A DNA stretch of 64,000 nucleotides. Source: Aerococcus tenax. GTDB taxonomy: Bacteria; Bacillota; Bacilli; Lactobacillales; Aerococcaceae. The translations under genes were made by a program, and so were the position numbers. Location of the stretch: positions 1,984,001-2,048,000 of the forward strand of contig NZ_CP127382.2 in NCBI RefSeq assembly GCF_003286645.3. Reading direction: 5' to 3'. Below are positions 43,294-51,883 of the stretch, piece by piece. Each line of letters begins with the position of its first letter. Position 1 is the stretch's first letter. Under the pieces are notes generated by a model. The model ran no database searches, had not been told where the DNA came from, and saw only the letters and a list, made by a program, of their open reading frames with translations.

Positions 43294-44202
43294 CTATACC
43301 TCCTTGGTTAACTGTAGAAAAATATCTTCCAGACTTTCCTGTTTGGACTCGATTCTAAAAAGCGGGAAACCCATCTCAACCAAGGCTTTGGCGATCAAGG
43401 CGACCTGGTCATCAGTCGTCCGATTGATTTTCAGAATATGGTCCGCCACTTCAAAGTCATTGGGCCCATAGTATTGACTTAACAAACGCTCTACTGACTG
43501 GCTTTCAAATTTTCCGCGAAATTCGATCCAATGATTGGCATTGATTTGGTCAATTTCACCTTCGTAGACCAGTCTTCCGTGATTAATAATCCCTACACGA
43601 TCAGCCATCTGCTCAATTTCAGATAAAATATGACTGGAAATCAAGACGGTCAAACCCTGACTCTTGGCCAGATTAATAATCAACTCTCTGACCTCGTGGA
43701 TACCGCTAGGATCTAAGCCGTTGGTTGGCTCATCAAGCAGTAAGATTTGGGGTTGCTTGACTAAGGCAAAGGCAAGGGCTAAGCGCTGTTTCATCCCTAA
43801 AGAATAGTCTTTGGCCAGTTTTTTCTGATTTTTCTCTTCAGCTAAGCCAACTAATTCAAGGGTTTCCAAAATATTTTGCTTATCAAAACCCAGCATTTTT
43901 TGAAAAACTAAGAGATTTTCATATCCGGTTAAATTGGGATAGTAGGAGGGCTCTTCAATCATTGAGCCGATGTCATTTAAATAAGCCCTATTTGCTAGAA
44001 TGGATTGACCGCCGACTTCAATCTGACCCGATGAGGGTGGGATTAAGGATAGAATCATCTTCATGGTGGTGGTTTTTCCGGCTCCGTTAGGTCCCAAGAA
44101 ACCATAGATTTCTCCTTTTCTCACGGTAAGATGATCCAAGTCAACCGAATGCTGGCCATTAAAGTCCTTCTTCAAATTTTTAACTTCAATCATATTGGTC
44201 AT
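43294..44202 (-). CDS. ABC transporter ATPase (BcrA/LanF type)
   Basis: A 302-residue ATPase: Walker A GPNGAGKTTTMKM, signature DYSLGMKQRLALA, Walker B ILLLDEPTNGLDPSG, and switch His in LISSHILSE. The C-terminal domain of about 80 residues is typical of peptide-antibiotic exporters. The frame is open to 44277, but AGAGG lies 6 nt before ATG 44202 (MTNMIEV). It heads an operon with two permeases. A -10 TATAAT (44266-44261 on the minus strand) has no -35, and direct repeats lie upstream, implying an activator. Confidence 0.87.
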   Translation of the reverse strand: MTNMIEVKNLKKDFNGQHSVDLDHLTVRKGEIYGFLGPNGAGKTTTMKMILSLIPPSSGQIEVGGQSILANRAYLNDIGSMIEEPSYYPNLTGYENLLVFQKMLGFDKQNILETLELVGLAEEKNQKKLAKDYSLGMKQRLALAFALVKQPQILLLDEPTNGLDPSGIHEVRELIINLAKSQGLTVLISSHILSEIEQMADRVGIINHGRLVYEGEIDQINANHWIEFRGKFESQSVERLLSQYYGPNDFEVADHILKINRTTDDQVALIAKALVEMGFPLFRIESKQESLEDIFLQLTKEV

Positions 44203-44298
44203 GTCATGCCTCTTCCTATCAGTAAAAATCATTTGCAATATACTTTTTAGATCATATCTCATTATAGGTTGAAGCAAGTAGACCAGCCTTTACCTAAA

Positions 44299-44335
44299 CT
44301 TACAAATCGAAGGGGGAAGCTTACAGTTTTGTAAG
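44299..44335. promoter_or_regulatory. Candidate operator of the ABC exporter operon
   Basis: CTTACA occurs at 44299-44304 and 44320-44325, 21 bp apart, and the second copy forms an inverted repeat with TGTAAG (44330-44335). The set lies just upstream of where a -35 would be for the TATAAT at 44266-44261. It looks like an activator or operator site; the regulator is unknown. I see nothing else between 44336 and the pepT terminator. Confidence 0.5.
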
Positions 44336-44435
44336 GTTAATTGATGTTTATTAACTCAAGGCCTGACTGCGCTTAGCTGTGCTTATATCTACTCCACGGT
44401 CCCAGAGAAGATCCTTTCTTTAACTTCAAGCCAAA

Positions 44436-44468
44436 GAAAAAATGTCATACCATCACTGATATGACATT
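44436..44468 (-). terminator. Terminator after pepT
   Basis: AATGTCATA (44441-44449) pairs with TATGACATT (44460-44468), with a U-run on the minus strand. It lies about 80 bp past the stop. Confidence 0.8.
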
Positions 44469-44545
44469 AATGATAAAAATTCTCATCAACACGATTTGAC
44501 AAAGTACCATTGTTTATCGACATGATTTTGATCTCAGTCGTTGTC

Positions 44546-45766
44546 TTAGCCCCTAATAATGGCGACAATGACCTCTTGCAGGGCTTGGAGGCCTTCCGCA
44601 CTGACAAATTCGTATTGGCCGTGGAGGTTTTCCCCGCCGGTAAAGATATTAGCGGTAGGGAGGCCCTTGAAGTTGAAGACACAGCCATCCATGCCGCCAC
44701 GGAAGGGTTGGACATCAGGTTCAATGCCACAGTCCCGGTAAGCCTTCAGCGCCCGTTCCATAACGTAGGGATGGTGGTCGAGAACTTCTTTAATATTCTT
44801 GTACTGGTCCGAAATTTCATAGCGGATCCGCGGCCGTTTATACTGGCTATTGATCTTATCCACCACTTGGGCAAAGATTTCCTTACGTTCCTGGAACTTG
44901 TCCGGGTCATGGTCACGGATAATAAAGACTTGGTGAACCTGACCTAAGTCCCCACTTTGTTCGGTTAACATGAAGTAACCCTCATAGCCATCGGTCTCTT
45001 CAGGCACTTGGTCCTTGGGCAGGTCGTTGACGATCTGAGCCCCTAGGTGCAAGGGATTAATGGCATTGCCCTTGGAAGAACCGGGATGGACACTCTTGCC
45101 CTCGATCCAGACTTCTACCTGGGCCGCGTTAAAGGTCTCTCCTTCAATCTTACCCACCCGGCCTGAATCTGGTGTATAGGCAAAGTCGGCCCCAAAGCCT
45201 TCCACGTCAAAACGGTAGGCCCCTAAAAGGCCAATTTCTTCATCGACCACAAAGGCGATTCTGACTTTGCCGTGCTCAATTTCGGGGTGGTCTAGGAAGT
45301 ATTCCATGGCCCCAATGATCCCCACCATACCAGCCTTGTCATCAGCACCAAGCAGGGTGGTCCCGTCACTGGTAATCAGGGTCTGGCCCACATAGTCTTT
45401 GAGAAAGGGAAATTCGGCCACTTCCATGACAATCCCTTCATCCTCGTTTAAAACAATGTCCTCGCCGTCATAATTTTCATGGACCTGGGGTTGAATATTT
45501 TCCGCATTGAAATCAGCCGTATCCACATGGGCGATAAAAGCAATCACGGGGTAGTCTTTGTCAGTATTGGCTTCTAAGGTCGCCGTCACACAGGCCCGCT
45601 TACGGTCAAAATCGACCTCACTTAGACCCAGTTCCTTCAGCTCTCCAGCAATGCTTTCTAAGAAGTCCAGCTGACTTTTACTACTGGGAAAGCTGTCACT
45701 ATGCATATCTGAGCGAGTATTAACCTTGGCATAGCGAATAAAACGCTCGCTTAAACTTTCAGACAT
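44546..45766 (-). CDS. pepT: Peptidase T (tripeptide aminopeptidase)
   Basis: A 406-residue M20 zinc aminopeptidase that removes the N-terminal residue from tripeptides in the cytosol. Metal-binding motifs: IAFIAHVDTADF (His, Asp), LLGADDKAGM (bridging Asp), VDEEIGLLGA (catalytic and metal Glu) and YTPDSGRVG; the last His is near RGGMDG. A dimerisation domain covers about 205-315. AAGGAG precedes ATG 45766. It stands alone and completes peptide use begun by importers such as the one at 60.7 kb. Confidence 0.95.
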   Translation of the reverse strand: MSESLSERFIRYAKVNTRSDMHSDSFPSSKSQLDFLESIAGELKELGLSEVDFDRKRACVTATLEANTDKDYPVIAFIAHVDTADFNAENIQPQVHENYDGEDIVLNEDEGIVMEVAEFPFLKDYVGQTLITSDGTTLLGADDKAGMVGIIGAMEYFLDHPEIEHGKVRIAFVVDEEIGLLGAYRFDVEGFGADFAYTPDSGRVGKIEGETFNAAQVEVWIEGKSVHPGSSKGNAINPLHLGAQIVNDLPKDQVPEETDGYEGYFMLTEQSGDLGQVHQVFIIRDHDPDKFQERKEIFAQVVDKINSQYKRPRIRYEISDQYKNIKEVLDHHPYVMERALKAYRDCGIEPDVQPFRGGMDGCVFNFKGLPTANIFTGGENLHGQYEFVSAEGLQALQEVIVAIIRG

Positions 45767-45926
45767 GGTCTAGCTCCTTTCTCATAAGCTTTTACAGCTA
45801 TCTTTCACTGTTTATATCAAATTGTCAAACCTTTTGTGCAATAAAAATCCGCACTCAGACAATAGGTATATTTGATTGTAGAAAAAATGAGGCCTTATGA
45901 CATCGATCTTTTCTGACCTTAAAAGC

Positions 45927-45972
45927 AAAAAGTGCTTTTACCCATGTTGATGACACAGGCCTAAGCACTTTC
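45927..45972 (-). terminator. Terminator after the LPKTG adhesin gene
   Basis: On the minus strand AAGTGCTTA...TAAAAGCACTT pairs across 45971-45927, followed by TTTTTGC. Between it and the pepT start (45767-45926) I see no further feature. Confidence 0.7.
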
Positions 45973-46051
45973 GGAGTGATTTTTGAAATATCGTTTGTTA
46001 TTACAATGATTCTTTTCTTTACAATGTGTCCTTCTTTTCCACGATTAGGTC

Positions 46052-49000
46052 TCAGCGCTTGGATTTGTTATTCTTCCCCAGCCAAGCGAAGAGACAACCC
46101 ACAAAGACTGCTCCCAATCCTAAAACCAGCCAATCCTGAGTCTCACTATCCAAGCCAGTCTTAGGTAAATCCGCTTTTTTATGGACTTGTTTTTGACCTG
46201 GTTGGTATGGATTTGTGACAGGATGTTCCACTTTTGTTGAGGTCATCGGTGGTGTCTCTTGCTTCTTTGGTTTATCCGGCGGCGTCACAGGTGATGTTTC
46301 CGGTTTCTTCGCTTTGTCCGGTGGTGTCACAGGTGGCGTTTCTGGTCCCTTTGGTTTATCCGGAGGCGTCACGGGTGGCGTTTCTGGTCCCTTTGGTTTA
46401 TCCGGAGGCGTCACGGGTGGTGTTTCCGGCTTCTTCGGTTTATCCGGTGGCGCCACAGGTGGCGTTTCTGGCTTCTTCGGTTTGTCCGGCGGCGTTACAG
46501 GTGGAGTCTCCGGTTTCTTCGGTTTGTCCGGAGGCGTCACGGGTGGCGTTTCCGGCTTCTTTGGTTTATCTGGTGGCGTCACGGGTGGCGTTTCTGGTTT
46601 CTTTGGTTTATCCGGCGGCGTCACAGGTGGCGTTTCCGGCTTCTTCGGTTTGTCCGGAGGGGTTTGTGGTTCTTCTGGAGGATAAGCTTGGTTAACTACT
46701 TTAAAGCCGTCCTTCATCCTTCCTAAGTAAGTCACTTTAAAACACTGTCCAGCGACTTGTATCGATCCCTTGTATTCATCTACTTCCTTAATACTGTATT
46801 CATAGACTTTGGTGTTTTCAATCGATTCGTAAACTGGCAGGTCTTTGAATGAACCGGACCAGTGATTTTCCGCTGACAAGGTCAGCTTCTTACCAGTCGC
46901 TTGGCCATCACGGTAAAGTTCCACTTCAAGTTTATCTACTGGCGCGTTCAGCGATTCACCCTGAGAATTCAGCCAGGTCTTCGTCACTTTAAGCTCTCTG
47001 GTTGGAGGTGTCATTGGTGTCCAGGATGGCGTTTCTTGGTTGAGAATAGTGAAGCCATCCTTCATTGTCCCTTGATAGCTCACCTTGAACCATTTTCCAG
47101 CGACTTGAATTGAACCCTTGGCTTCGCCTACTTCTTTAATACTGTATTCGTAAGCCTTAGGGTTCTCAATCGATTCATAAACTGGCAGGTCTTTGAAAGA
47201 TCCGGCCCAGTGATTTTCCGCTGACACGGTCAGTTTCTTACCAGTCGCTTGACCGTCGCGGTAAAGTTCCACTTCAAGTTTATCTACTGGCGCGTTCAGC
47301 GATTCACCCTGAGAATTCAGCCAGGTCTTCGTCACTTTAAGCTCCCGAGTCGGTGGGGTCATTGGGGTCCAAGATGGGGTTTCTTGGTTAGCCACTTTGA
47401 AACCATCCTTCATCGACCCTTGATAGCTCACCTTGAACCACTTTCCAGTCAACTGAATTGCACCCTTGTCCTCGCCTACTTCCTTAATGCTGTATTTGTA
47501 AGCTTTGGTGTTTTCAATCGATTCGTAAACGGGCAGATTCTTAAAGGCCCCAGTCCAGTGGTTTTCTGCCGACAAGGTCAGTTTCTTACCAGTTGCTTGG
47601 CCATCACGGTAAAGCTCCACTTCAATGTTATCGATTGAAGCTTTCAATGCCTCAGCTTGGGCATTCAGCCAAGCCTTCGTCACTTTAAGCTCCCGAGTCG
47701 GTGGGGTCATTGGGGTCCAGGTTGGCGTCTCTTGATTGAGAATAGTGAAGCCACCCTTCATTGTTCCTTGATAGCTCACCTTGAACCACTTGCTAGAAAC
47801 TTGAATTGAACCCTTGTCTTCACCCACTTCTTTAATACTGTAGTCGTAGGCTTTGGTGTTTTCAATCGATTCGTAAACGGGGAGGTCATTGAAAGCTCCA
47901 CTCCAGTGGTTTTCCGCTGACAAAGTCAGTTTCTTACCGGTTGCTTGACCATCACGGTAGAGTTCCACTTCAATTTTATCTACTGGCGCGTTCAGCGATT
48001 CACCCTGAGAATTCAGCCAGGTCTTCGTCACTTTAAGTTCTCGACTCGGTGGCGTCATTGGCGTCCAGGTTGGCATCTCTTGATTAAGAATGGTAAAACC
48101 GTCCTTCATCGTCCCTGAGTAAGTCACCTTGAACCATTTTCCATCAACTTGAATAGCCCCTTTATCTTCACCTACTTCTTTAATACTGTATGCGTAGGCT
48201 TTGGTGTTTTCAATCGATTCGTAAACTGGTAGGTCTTTGAAAGCTCCAGTCCAGTGGTTTTCTGCCGACAAGATCAGTTTTTTACCAGTGGCTTGGCCAT
48301 CACGGTAAAGTTCTACTTCAATTTTATCAACTGGCGCGCTCAGTGACTCGCCTTGGGAGTTTAACCAAGCTTTCGTCACTTTGATTTCTCGTCTTGGTAT
48401 CCTGAATGGGATTTCGGTGTTGGTAATTATGAAACCTCGACTGACATCACCAGCTACATTTTGTCTGATATCCGTCCGATATCCTGCCACAGGGGCTTCT
48501 TCTACGGTATATTCAATGGGACTGCCGTCTGACTTGAATTTAGCTAGATTTTCAAAAGTATGCATCCAGAAGGTATCAACTGAAATTTTGCCTTCTTGAA
48601 TCTTTTCACCGTCTGCTTTTAAGAAAACGGTGACCTCCTTTAACATCTTCCCTATCCAAAACTTAGTGACTGGAATTGATAGTTTTTCTTCTACCTTTTT
48701 ATTAGTAATAGATTTAATGGCCAAGTTCTCTGGATTATCAAAGTCTTTGGCCCCGACAGCTATGGGACGAGGATCCAATTGATAGCCGACTGGTGCTTGA
48801 CTTTCCTTCAAGGTGTAAGCATCTCTCAGTAGGTTTTTAATCACGATTTCTCCCGCTTGGTTGGTCTCATACTCACCAATAAGGGCGCCAGTACGGTTGC
48901 GAATCAGCTTAAATTTAGCGCCTGCTAAGGTTTTATTGGGATCCGCTTGATCCGACTTGATCAGTTTAATCTGATAAACATAGCCTTGGGCCTTACCCCC

Positions 49001-50383
49001 AGCGGAAATATAGCGATAACGACTGATGCCTTCCTCATTGTTAATCCCATCGCCAGTAAGTCGCACGTAATTTTTAATGACTTCTCCGTCAAGAGCTTGG
49101 TAGTCAATTTGGGCCCGGTAGGTAATCATCAGGCCTTGATCAGGTCTTAGGCGTCCAAAGTGAATGTTGAAACTTTTATCATTCTCTCCCCAAGTAATCT
49201 TCACTTGGGAGGTCACATTCCTCCCATAGTTAAAATCAAAATCACTTTTATTATCGTTCCACTGCCACTTGCCCATATACACGCGCAAACTATTCTTGAG
49301 GTATTCCACTTTTTCACTGACTAAGGCGTCTGAAATGACCCCGTTATAAATGTCTTGTCCCTTGCGATTAATCGAAATCCGATACTGGATGATATTATCC
49401 CTTACTCGGCTTTTCCAGGCATCCTTTTGTAAAGGATAAGCTTTGGCTCGTTTGACCCCTTGCCAACGTATATTCCCAGCAAAGATCAGCTGGTTACCGA
49501 TTTTAAAATTCAGAGGAATATTTTTGGCTTTCTTCTCCTTAGTATGGTCAACCCGGGTGGAGAAAAATAGGGTCCCCTTGATCCCCGAATGTTTTTCGAC
49601 ATAGTCAGTGTAGGAAAGGGTAAGGGTCTTGGATTGTGGATTAACATAACCTCTAGCAACCACTGCCCCGGTCGAATCCTTGACGCCAAAGCGATCAGGG
49701 GTATCTTTAAAGACCAGCTCCTTAGGCAACTGAATCGTGGTGATATCTCCCGCTTTAATGGTATTATCCGGAAGTTGAAAGTCCATATTGACCTTAATCG
49801 TCATCCATTGGTAGGCGCTATTGACTTGCTGACCATTTGCCTTGGTCACGCTTACCCCTGTAATCACATCGTCATGGTGCTTTGGGGCACTTCTTTCTGC
49901 CACATCGACAGCCTGGTCGAGTAGCTTGTCTGCTTTGTCCGCTTCCCTAGTGGCTGAGGCTTGCGCAGGCTCTTCGATATCTTTAGGAATTTCCTCTTCT
50001 TTGACCCGCTTAGTCTGGATCGTTTTAGTGGAAGGCCTTTCTTCCTCAGTCACTCTAGGATTGATGGCATGTGCACCATCACTAGCTACTGCACTTGCTT
50101 GGACTGGTTGGGTATTTTCCTTTAATGTCGCTGGTTCTTGTTCGCCTCCTTCTTTCACATGGCCAGCAACTTGACTCGTCGTGTCCTTCTTCTCGATTGA
50201 ATTTACTTCTTTGTGAGATTCAGAACTTGGAGTGCCCTTATCCTGATCATTTACCTCATTTATTGCCATAACTTCCTGATTAGCAATGGGCGGTCCCAGC
50301 TCCTTAGCCTCTACTCGAGTCGGCATGAAACTGAAAATTAACATTGCTATTGCCAATAATAAAGCAGTAAATCCCTTCTTCAT
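46052..50383 (-). CDS. LPKTG-anchored Cna-type adhesin with tandem Cna_B repeats
   Basis: A 1443-residue surface protein. Signal peptide about 1-26 (VEAKE); a low-complexity acidic stretch to about 165; a collagen-binding-type A region in two Ig-like subdomains (about 170-435); a SpaA-like domain (about 464-555); one divergent Cna_B (565-661); five tandem 116-residue Cna_B units (663-1231); ten 14-residue Pro-rich repeats (PPDKPKKPETPPVT, 1237-1385); LPKTG at 1406-1410, a hydrophobic helix and KNNKSKR tail. Cna_B units keep the Lys (VTKTW), Glu (YSIKEV) and Asn (ILNQE) expected for isopeptide bonds. Sortase A would anchor it. Likely role: host adhesion. Confidence 0.93.
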   Translation of the reverse strand: MKKGFTALLLAIAMLIFSFMPTRVEAKELGPPIANQEVMAINEVNDQDKGTPSSESHKEVNSIEKKDTTSQVAGHVKEGGEQEPATLKENTQPVQASAVASDGAHAINPRVTEEERPSTKTIQTKRVKEEEIPKDIEEPAQASATREADKADKLLDQAVDVAERSAPKHHDDVITGVSVTKANGQQVNSAYQWMTIKVNMDFQLPDNTIKAGDITTIQLPKELVFKDTPDRFGVKDSTGAVVARGYVNPQSKTLTLSYTDYVEKHSGIKGTLFFSTRVDHTKEKKAKNIPLNFKIGNQLIFAGNIRWQGVKRAKAYPLQKDAWKSRVRDNIIQYRISINRKGQDIYNGVISDALVSEKVEYLKNSLRVYMGKWQWNDNKSDFDFNYGRNVTSQVKITWGENDKSFNIHFGRLRPDQGLMITYRAQIDYQALDGEVIKNYVRLTGDGINNEEGISRYRYISAGGKAQGYVYQIKLIKSDQADPNKTLAGAKFKLIRNRTGALIGEYETNQAGEIVIKNLLRDAYTLKESQAPVGYQLDPRPIAVGAKDFDNPENLAIKSITNKKVEEKLSIPVTKFWIGKMLKEVTVFLKADGEKIQEGKISVDTFWMHTFENLAKFKSDGSPIEYTVEEAPVAGYRTDIRQNVAGDVSRGFIITNTEIPFRIPRREIKVTKAWLNSQGESLSAPVDKIEVELYRDGQATGKKLILSAENHWTGAFKDLPVYESIENTKAYAYSIKEVGEDKGAIQVDGKWFKVTYSGTMKDGFTILNQEMPTWTPMTPPSRELKVTKTWLNSQGESLNAPVDKIEVELYRDGQATGKKLTLSAENHWSGAFNDLPVYESIENTKAYDYSIKEVGEDKGSIQVSSKWFKVSYQGTMKGGFTILNQETPTWTPMTPPTRELKVTKAWLNAQAEALKASIDNIEVELYRDGQATGKKLTLSAENHWTGAFKNLPVYESIENTKAYKYSIKEVGEDKGAIQLTGKWFKVSYQGSMKDGFKVANQETPSWTPMTPPTRELKVTKTWLNSQGESLNAPVDKLEVELYRDGQATGKKLTVSAENHWAGSFKDLPVYESIENPKAYEYSIKEVGEAKGSIQVAGKWFKVSYQGTMKDGFTILNQETPSWTPMTPPTRELKVTKTWLNSQGESLNAPVDKLEVELYRDGQATGKKLTLSAENHWSGSFKDLPVYESIENTKVYEYSIKEVDEYKGSIQVAGQCFKVTYLGRMKDGFKVVNQAYPPEEPQTPPDKPKKPETPPVTPPDKPKKPETPPVTPPDKPKKPETPPVTPPDKPKKPETPPVTPPDKPKKPETPPVAPPDKPKKPETPPVTPPDKPKGPETPPVTPPDKPKGPETPPVTPPDKAKKPETSPVTPPDKPKKQETPPMTSTKVEHPVTNPYQPGQKQVHKKADLPKTGLDSETQDWLVLGLGAVFVGCLFAWLGKNNKSKR
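46232..46664 (-). repeat. 42-bp tandem repeats encoding the Pro-rich stalk
   Basis: Ten 42-bp units encode PPDKPKKPETPPVT with small changes (KG for KK in two units, SPVT and KKQ in the last two). Such arrays vary in number between strains and span the cell wall. The opposite strand is open in two frames only because of the repeat. Confidence 0.9.
46690..48395 (-). repeat. 348-bp tandem repeats encoding five Cna_B domains
   Basis: Five direct units of 348 bp, each from RE(I/L)KVTK to PMTPP. Units 2 to 5 share long identical stretches, such as LNSQGESLNAPVDK. They are good substrates for recombination and copy-number change. Confidence 0.9.
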
Positions 50384-50583
50384 TTTTCAACCCTCCTCAA
50401 TCAATTTTTAAAGCAATCAAAAGGTCTTAAGCAAAAAGATAAGGGTTAATAAAACCAGGATATTACTAACCATTCTTGCCCAAGCTTTCCCGCTTTTGAC
50501 TTAGGAAAAGGCATCATGATTCCAATCATTTCTGTTTTTCACATTTATTTTAGCACGTTACCTAAATAAAAACTATTTAAAAT

Positions 50584-50597
50584 TGAAAACGTTTTAA
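50584..50597. promoter_or_regulatory. cre-like site upstream of the adhesin gene
   Basis: TGAAAACGTTTTAA matches TGWAANCGNTNWCA at 13 of 14 positions. It lies about 200 bp upstream of the adhesin start in an AT-rich region where I could not fix a promoter. Confidence 0.35.
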
Positions 50598-50634
50598 ATA
50601 AGTTTATTTATTATTAATTCTTGTTCATAAACAC

Positions 50635-50678
50635 AAAAAGCCTGCTAAGACTTATTGAATGACTTCAGTCTTAGCAGG
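50635..50678 (-). terminator. Terminator ending the rsmG transcript
   Basis: CCTGCTAAGACT (50641-50652) pairs perfectly with AGTCTTAGCAGG (50667-50678). On the minus strand CTTTTTG follows. The repeats at 50723-50963 lie between it and rsmG. Confidence 0.88.
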
Positions 50679-50722
50679 TAGATAAGAAAGCTTCTATTAA
50701 AATTTGCTCTGGACATTTTTCT

Positions 50723-50963
50723 TCTAAACCTGCTCCAAGCGCAGAGCAAGCGTCCTCTTCAGAAAATTCCAACGCACAGCTTTCCTGTGCTTATGGTATT
50801 TTCCTCCAGCGTTTCACTTTTTTGTTGTCAGCTCGCACTCTCTTCTAAACCTGCTCCAGTCACAGGACGAACGTCCGCTTCAAAAACTGGTAACGCTCAG
50901 CTTTGCTGAGCTTATCCCAGTTTTCTCCAGCGATTTCGTCCTTTGGTGTGACTGTCGCACTCT
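50723..50963 (-). repeat. Family A array after rsmG (one chimeric module, one regular)
   Basis: The module at 50845-50963 is regular: CAGTCACAGGACGAA with TTCGTCCTTTGGTGTGACTG, AAAACTGG/CCAGTTTT, GCTCAGC/GCTGAGC. The module at 50725-50838 is odd: its left arm CAAGCGCAGAGCAAG cannot pair with its right arm TTTCACTTTTTTGTTGTCAG. The first belongs to the type seen at 9585 and the second to the type at 59104. In transcript sense the first box starts 3 nt after the rsmG stop. Confidence 0.85.
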
Positions 50964-50966
50964 CTT

Positions 50967-51686
50967 CTATTGGATGGGTTTCTTATTGGGCAAACCGGCC
51001 TTGCGGGGGTATTTATTGGGGGTTTCTTTACGTTTTTCAATGACTAGGAGATGGCGTTCGCCGGCTTGGCCAGGGAGTTCTAAGGCCAAGTCTTGACTAA
51101 ACTTGCCCCCTAAAGTCGCAATGGCCTTCTTAGCATCAGCGATTTCTTCATCCGCCTTGGCTGCCTTCATGGCTACAAAGAGGCCGCCTTTTTTCACTAG
51201 GGGTAGGCAGTATTCACTTAAAACGCTCAAGCGTGCGACTGCCCGGGCGGTGGCTAGGTCAAATTGCCCGCGGAAGGCCTTATTTTGTCCAAAATCTTCG
51301 GCCCGGTCATGGTAGGCTGAAACGCCTGCTAGTCCCAGTTCTTCCGTCACAGTTTCAATAAATTTGATCCGCTTGTTCAAGCTGTCAACAATACTGACCT
51401 GTAATTGGGGAAAAGCAATCTTGAGCGGGATGCTGGGAAAACCCGCTCCCGATCCCACGTCAACCAGCTTTTTACCCGTCAAATCGGTCTCCAAGCTAAA
51501 AGCCAGGGTCAGGGAATCATAAAAGTGTTTCAAATACACTTCATCGCGGTCGGTAATGGCGGTGAGGTTAATCTTTTCATTCCAGGAAACCAGCAGTTGG
51601 TAGTAGCTCTCAAATTGTTGCATTTGTAAATCGGTCAGGTCAATCCCCTGCTCAACCAGGGCTGCCTTAAATTCTTCTGGGTTCAT
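50967..51686 (-). CDS. rsmG: 16S rRNA (guanine-527-N7)-methyltransferase
   Basis: A 239-residue class I methyltransferase that modifies G527 of 16S rRNA; loss gives low-level streptomycin resistance in other bacteria. The SAM site is [19 protein letters not shown], followed by [12 protein letters not shown] and [23 protein letters not shown] precedes ATG 51686. In related genomes it neighbours noc/parA; here it stands alone, divergent from lytS. Its 3' region holds the family A array. Confidence 0.95.
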   Translation of the reverse strand: MNPEEFKAALVEQGIDLTDLQMQQFESYYQLLVSWNEKINLTAITDRDEVYLKHFYDSLTLAFSLETDLTGKKLVDVGSGAGFPSIPLKIAFPQLQVSIVDSLNKRIKFIETVTEELGLAGVSAYHDRAEDFGQNKAFRGQFDLATARAVARLSVLSEYCLPLVKKGGLFVAMKAAKADEEIADAKKAIATLGGKFSQDLALELPGQAGERHLLVIEKRKETPNKYPRKAGLPNKKPIQ

Positions 51687-51883
51687 GTCAAATCCTCCTT
51701 TGACTTTATCCCATTCATTATAGCATAGGCAAGCTCGGTCTAGAAATCATCGCCAAGGAATCATTTTTGTTCTTCAAACTAAGATAACTTGCCTTCCTAA
51801 AAGAAAAAACTTGCGCTCCTTTCCCCTTCATCTGCTAAGCTATATGAGTAAAGTAAAATTGCACGTGGAAAGGAGCCCGTAAG

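Noticed and set aside
46215..46695. Two long Gly/Val-rich plus-strand ORFs opposite the Pro-rich stalk
   Set aside because: They are reverse-complement shadows of the 42-bp repeats, with no start signals.
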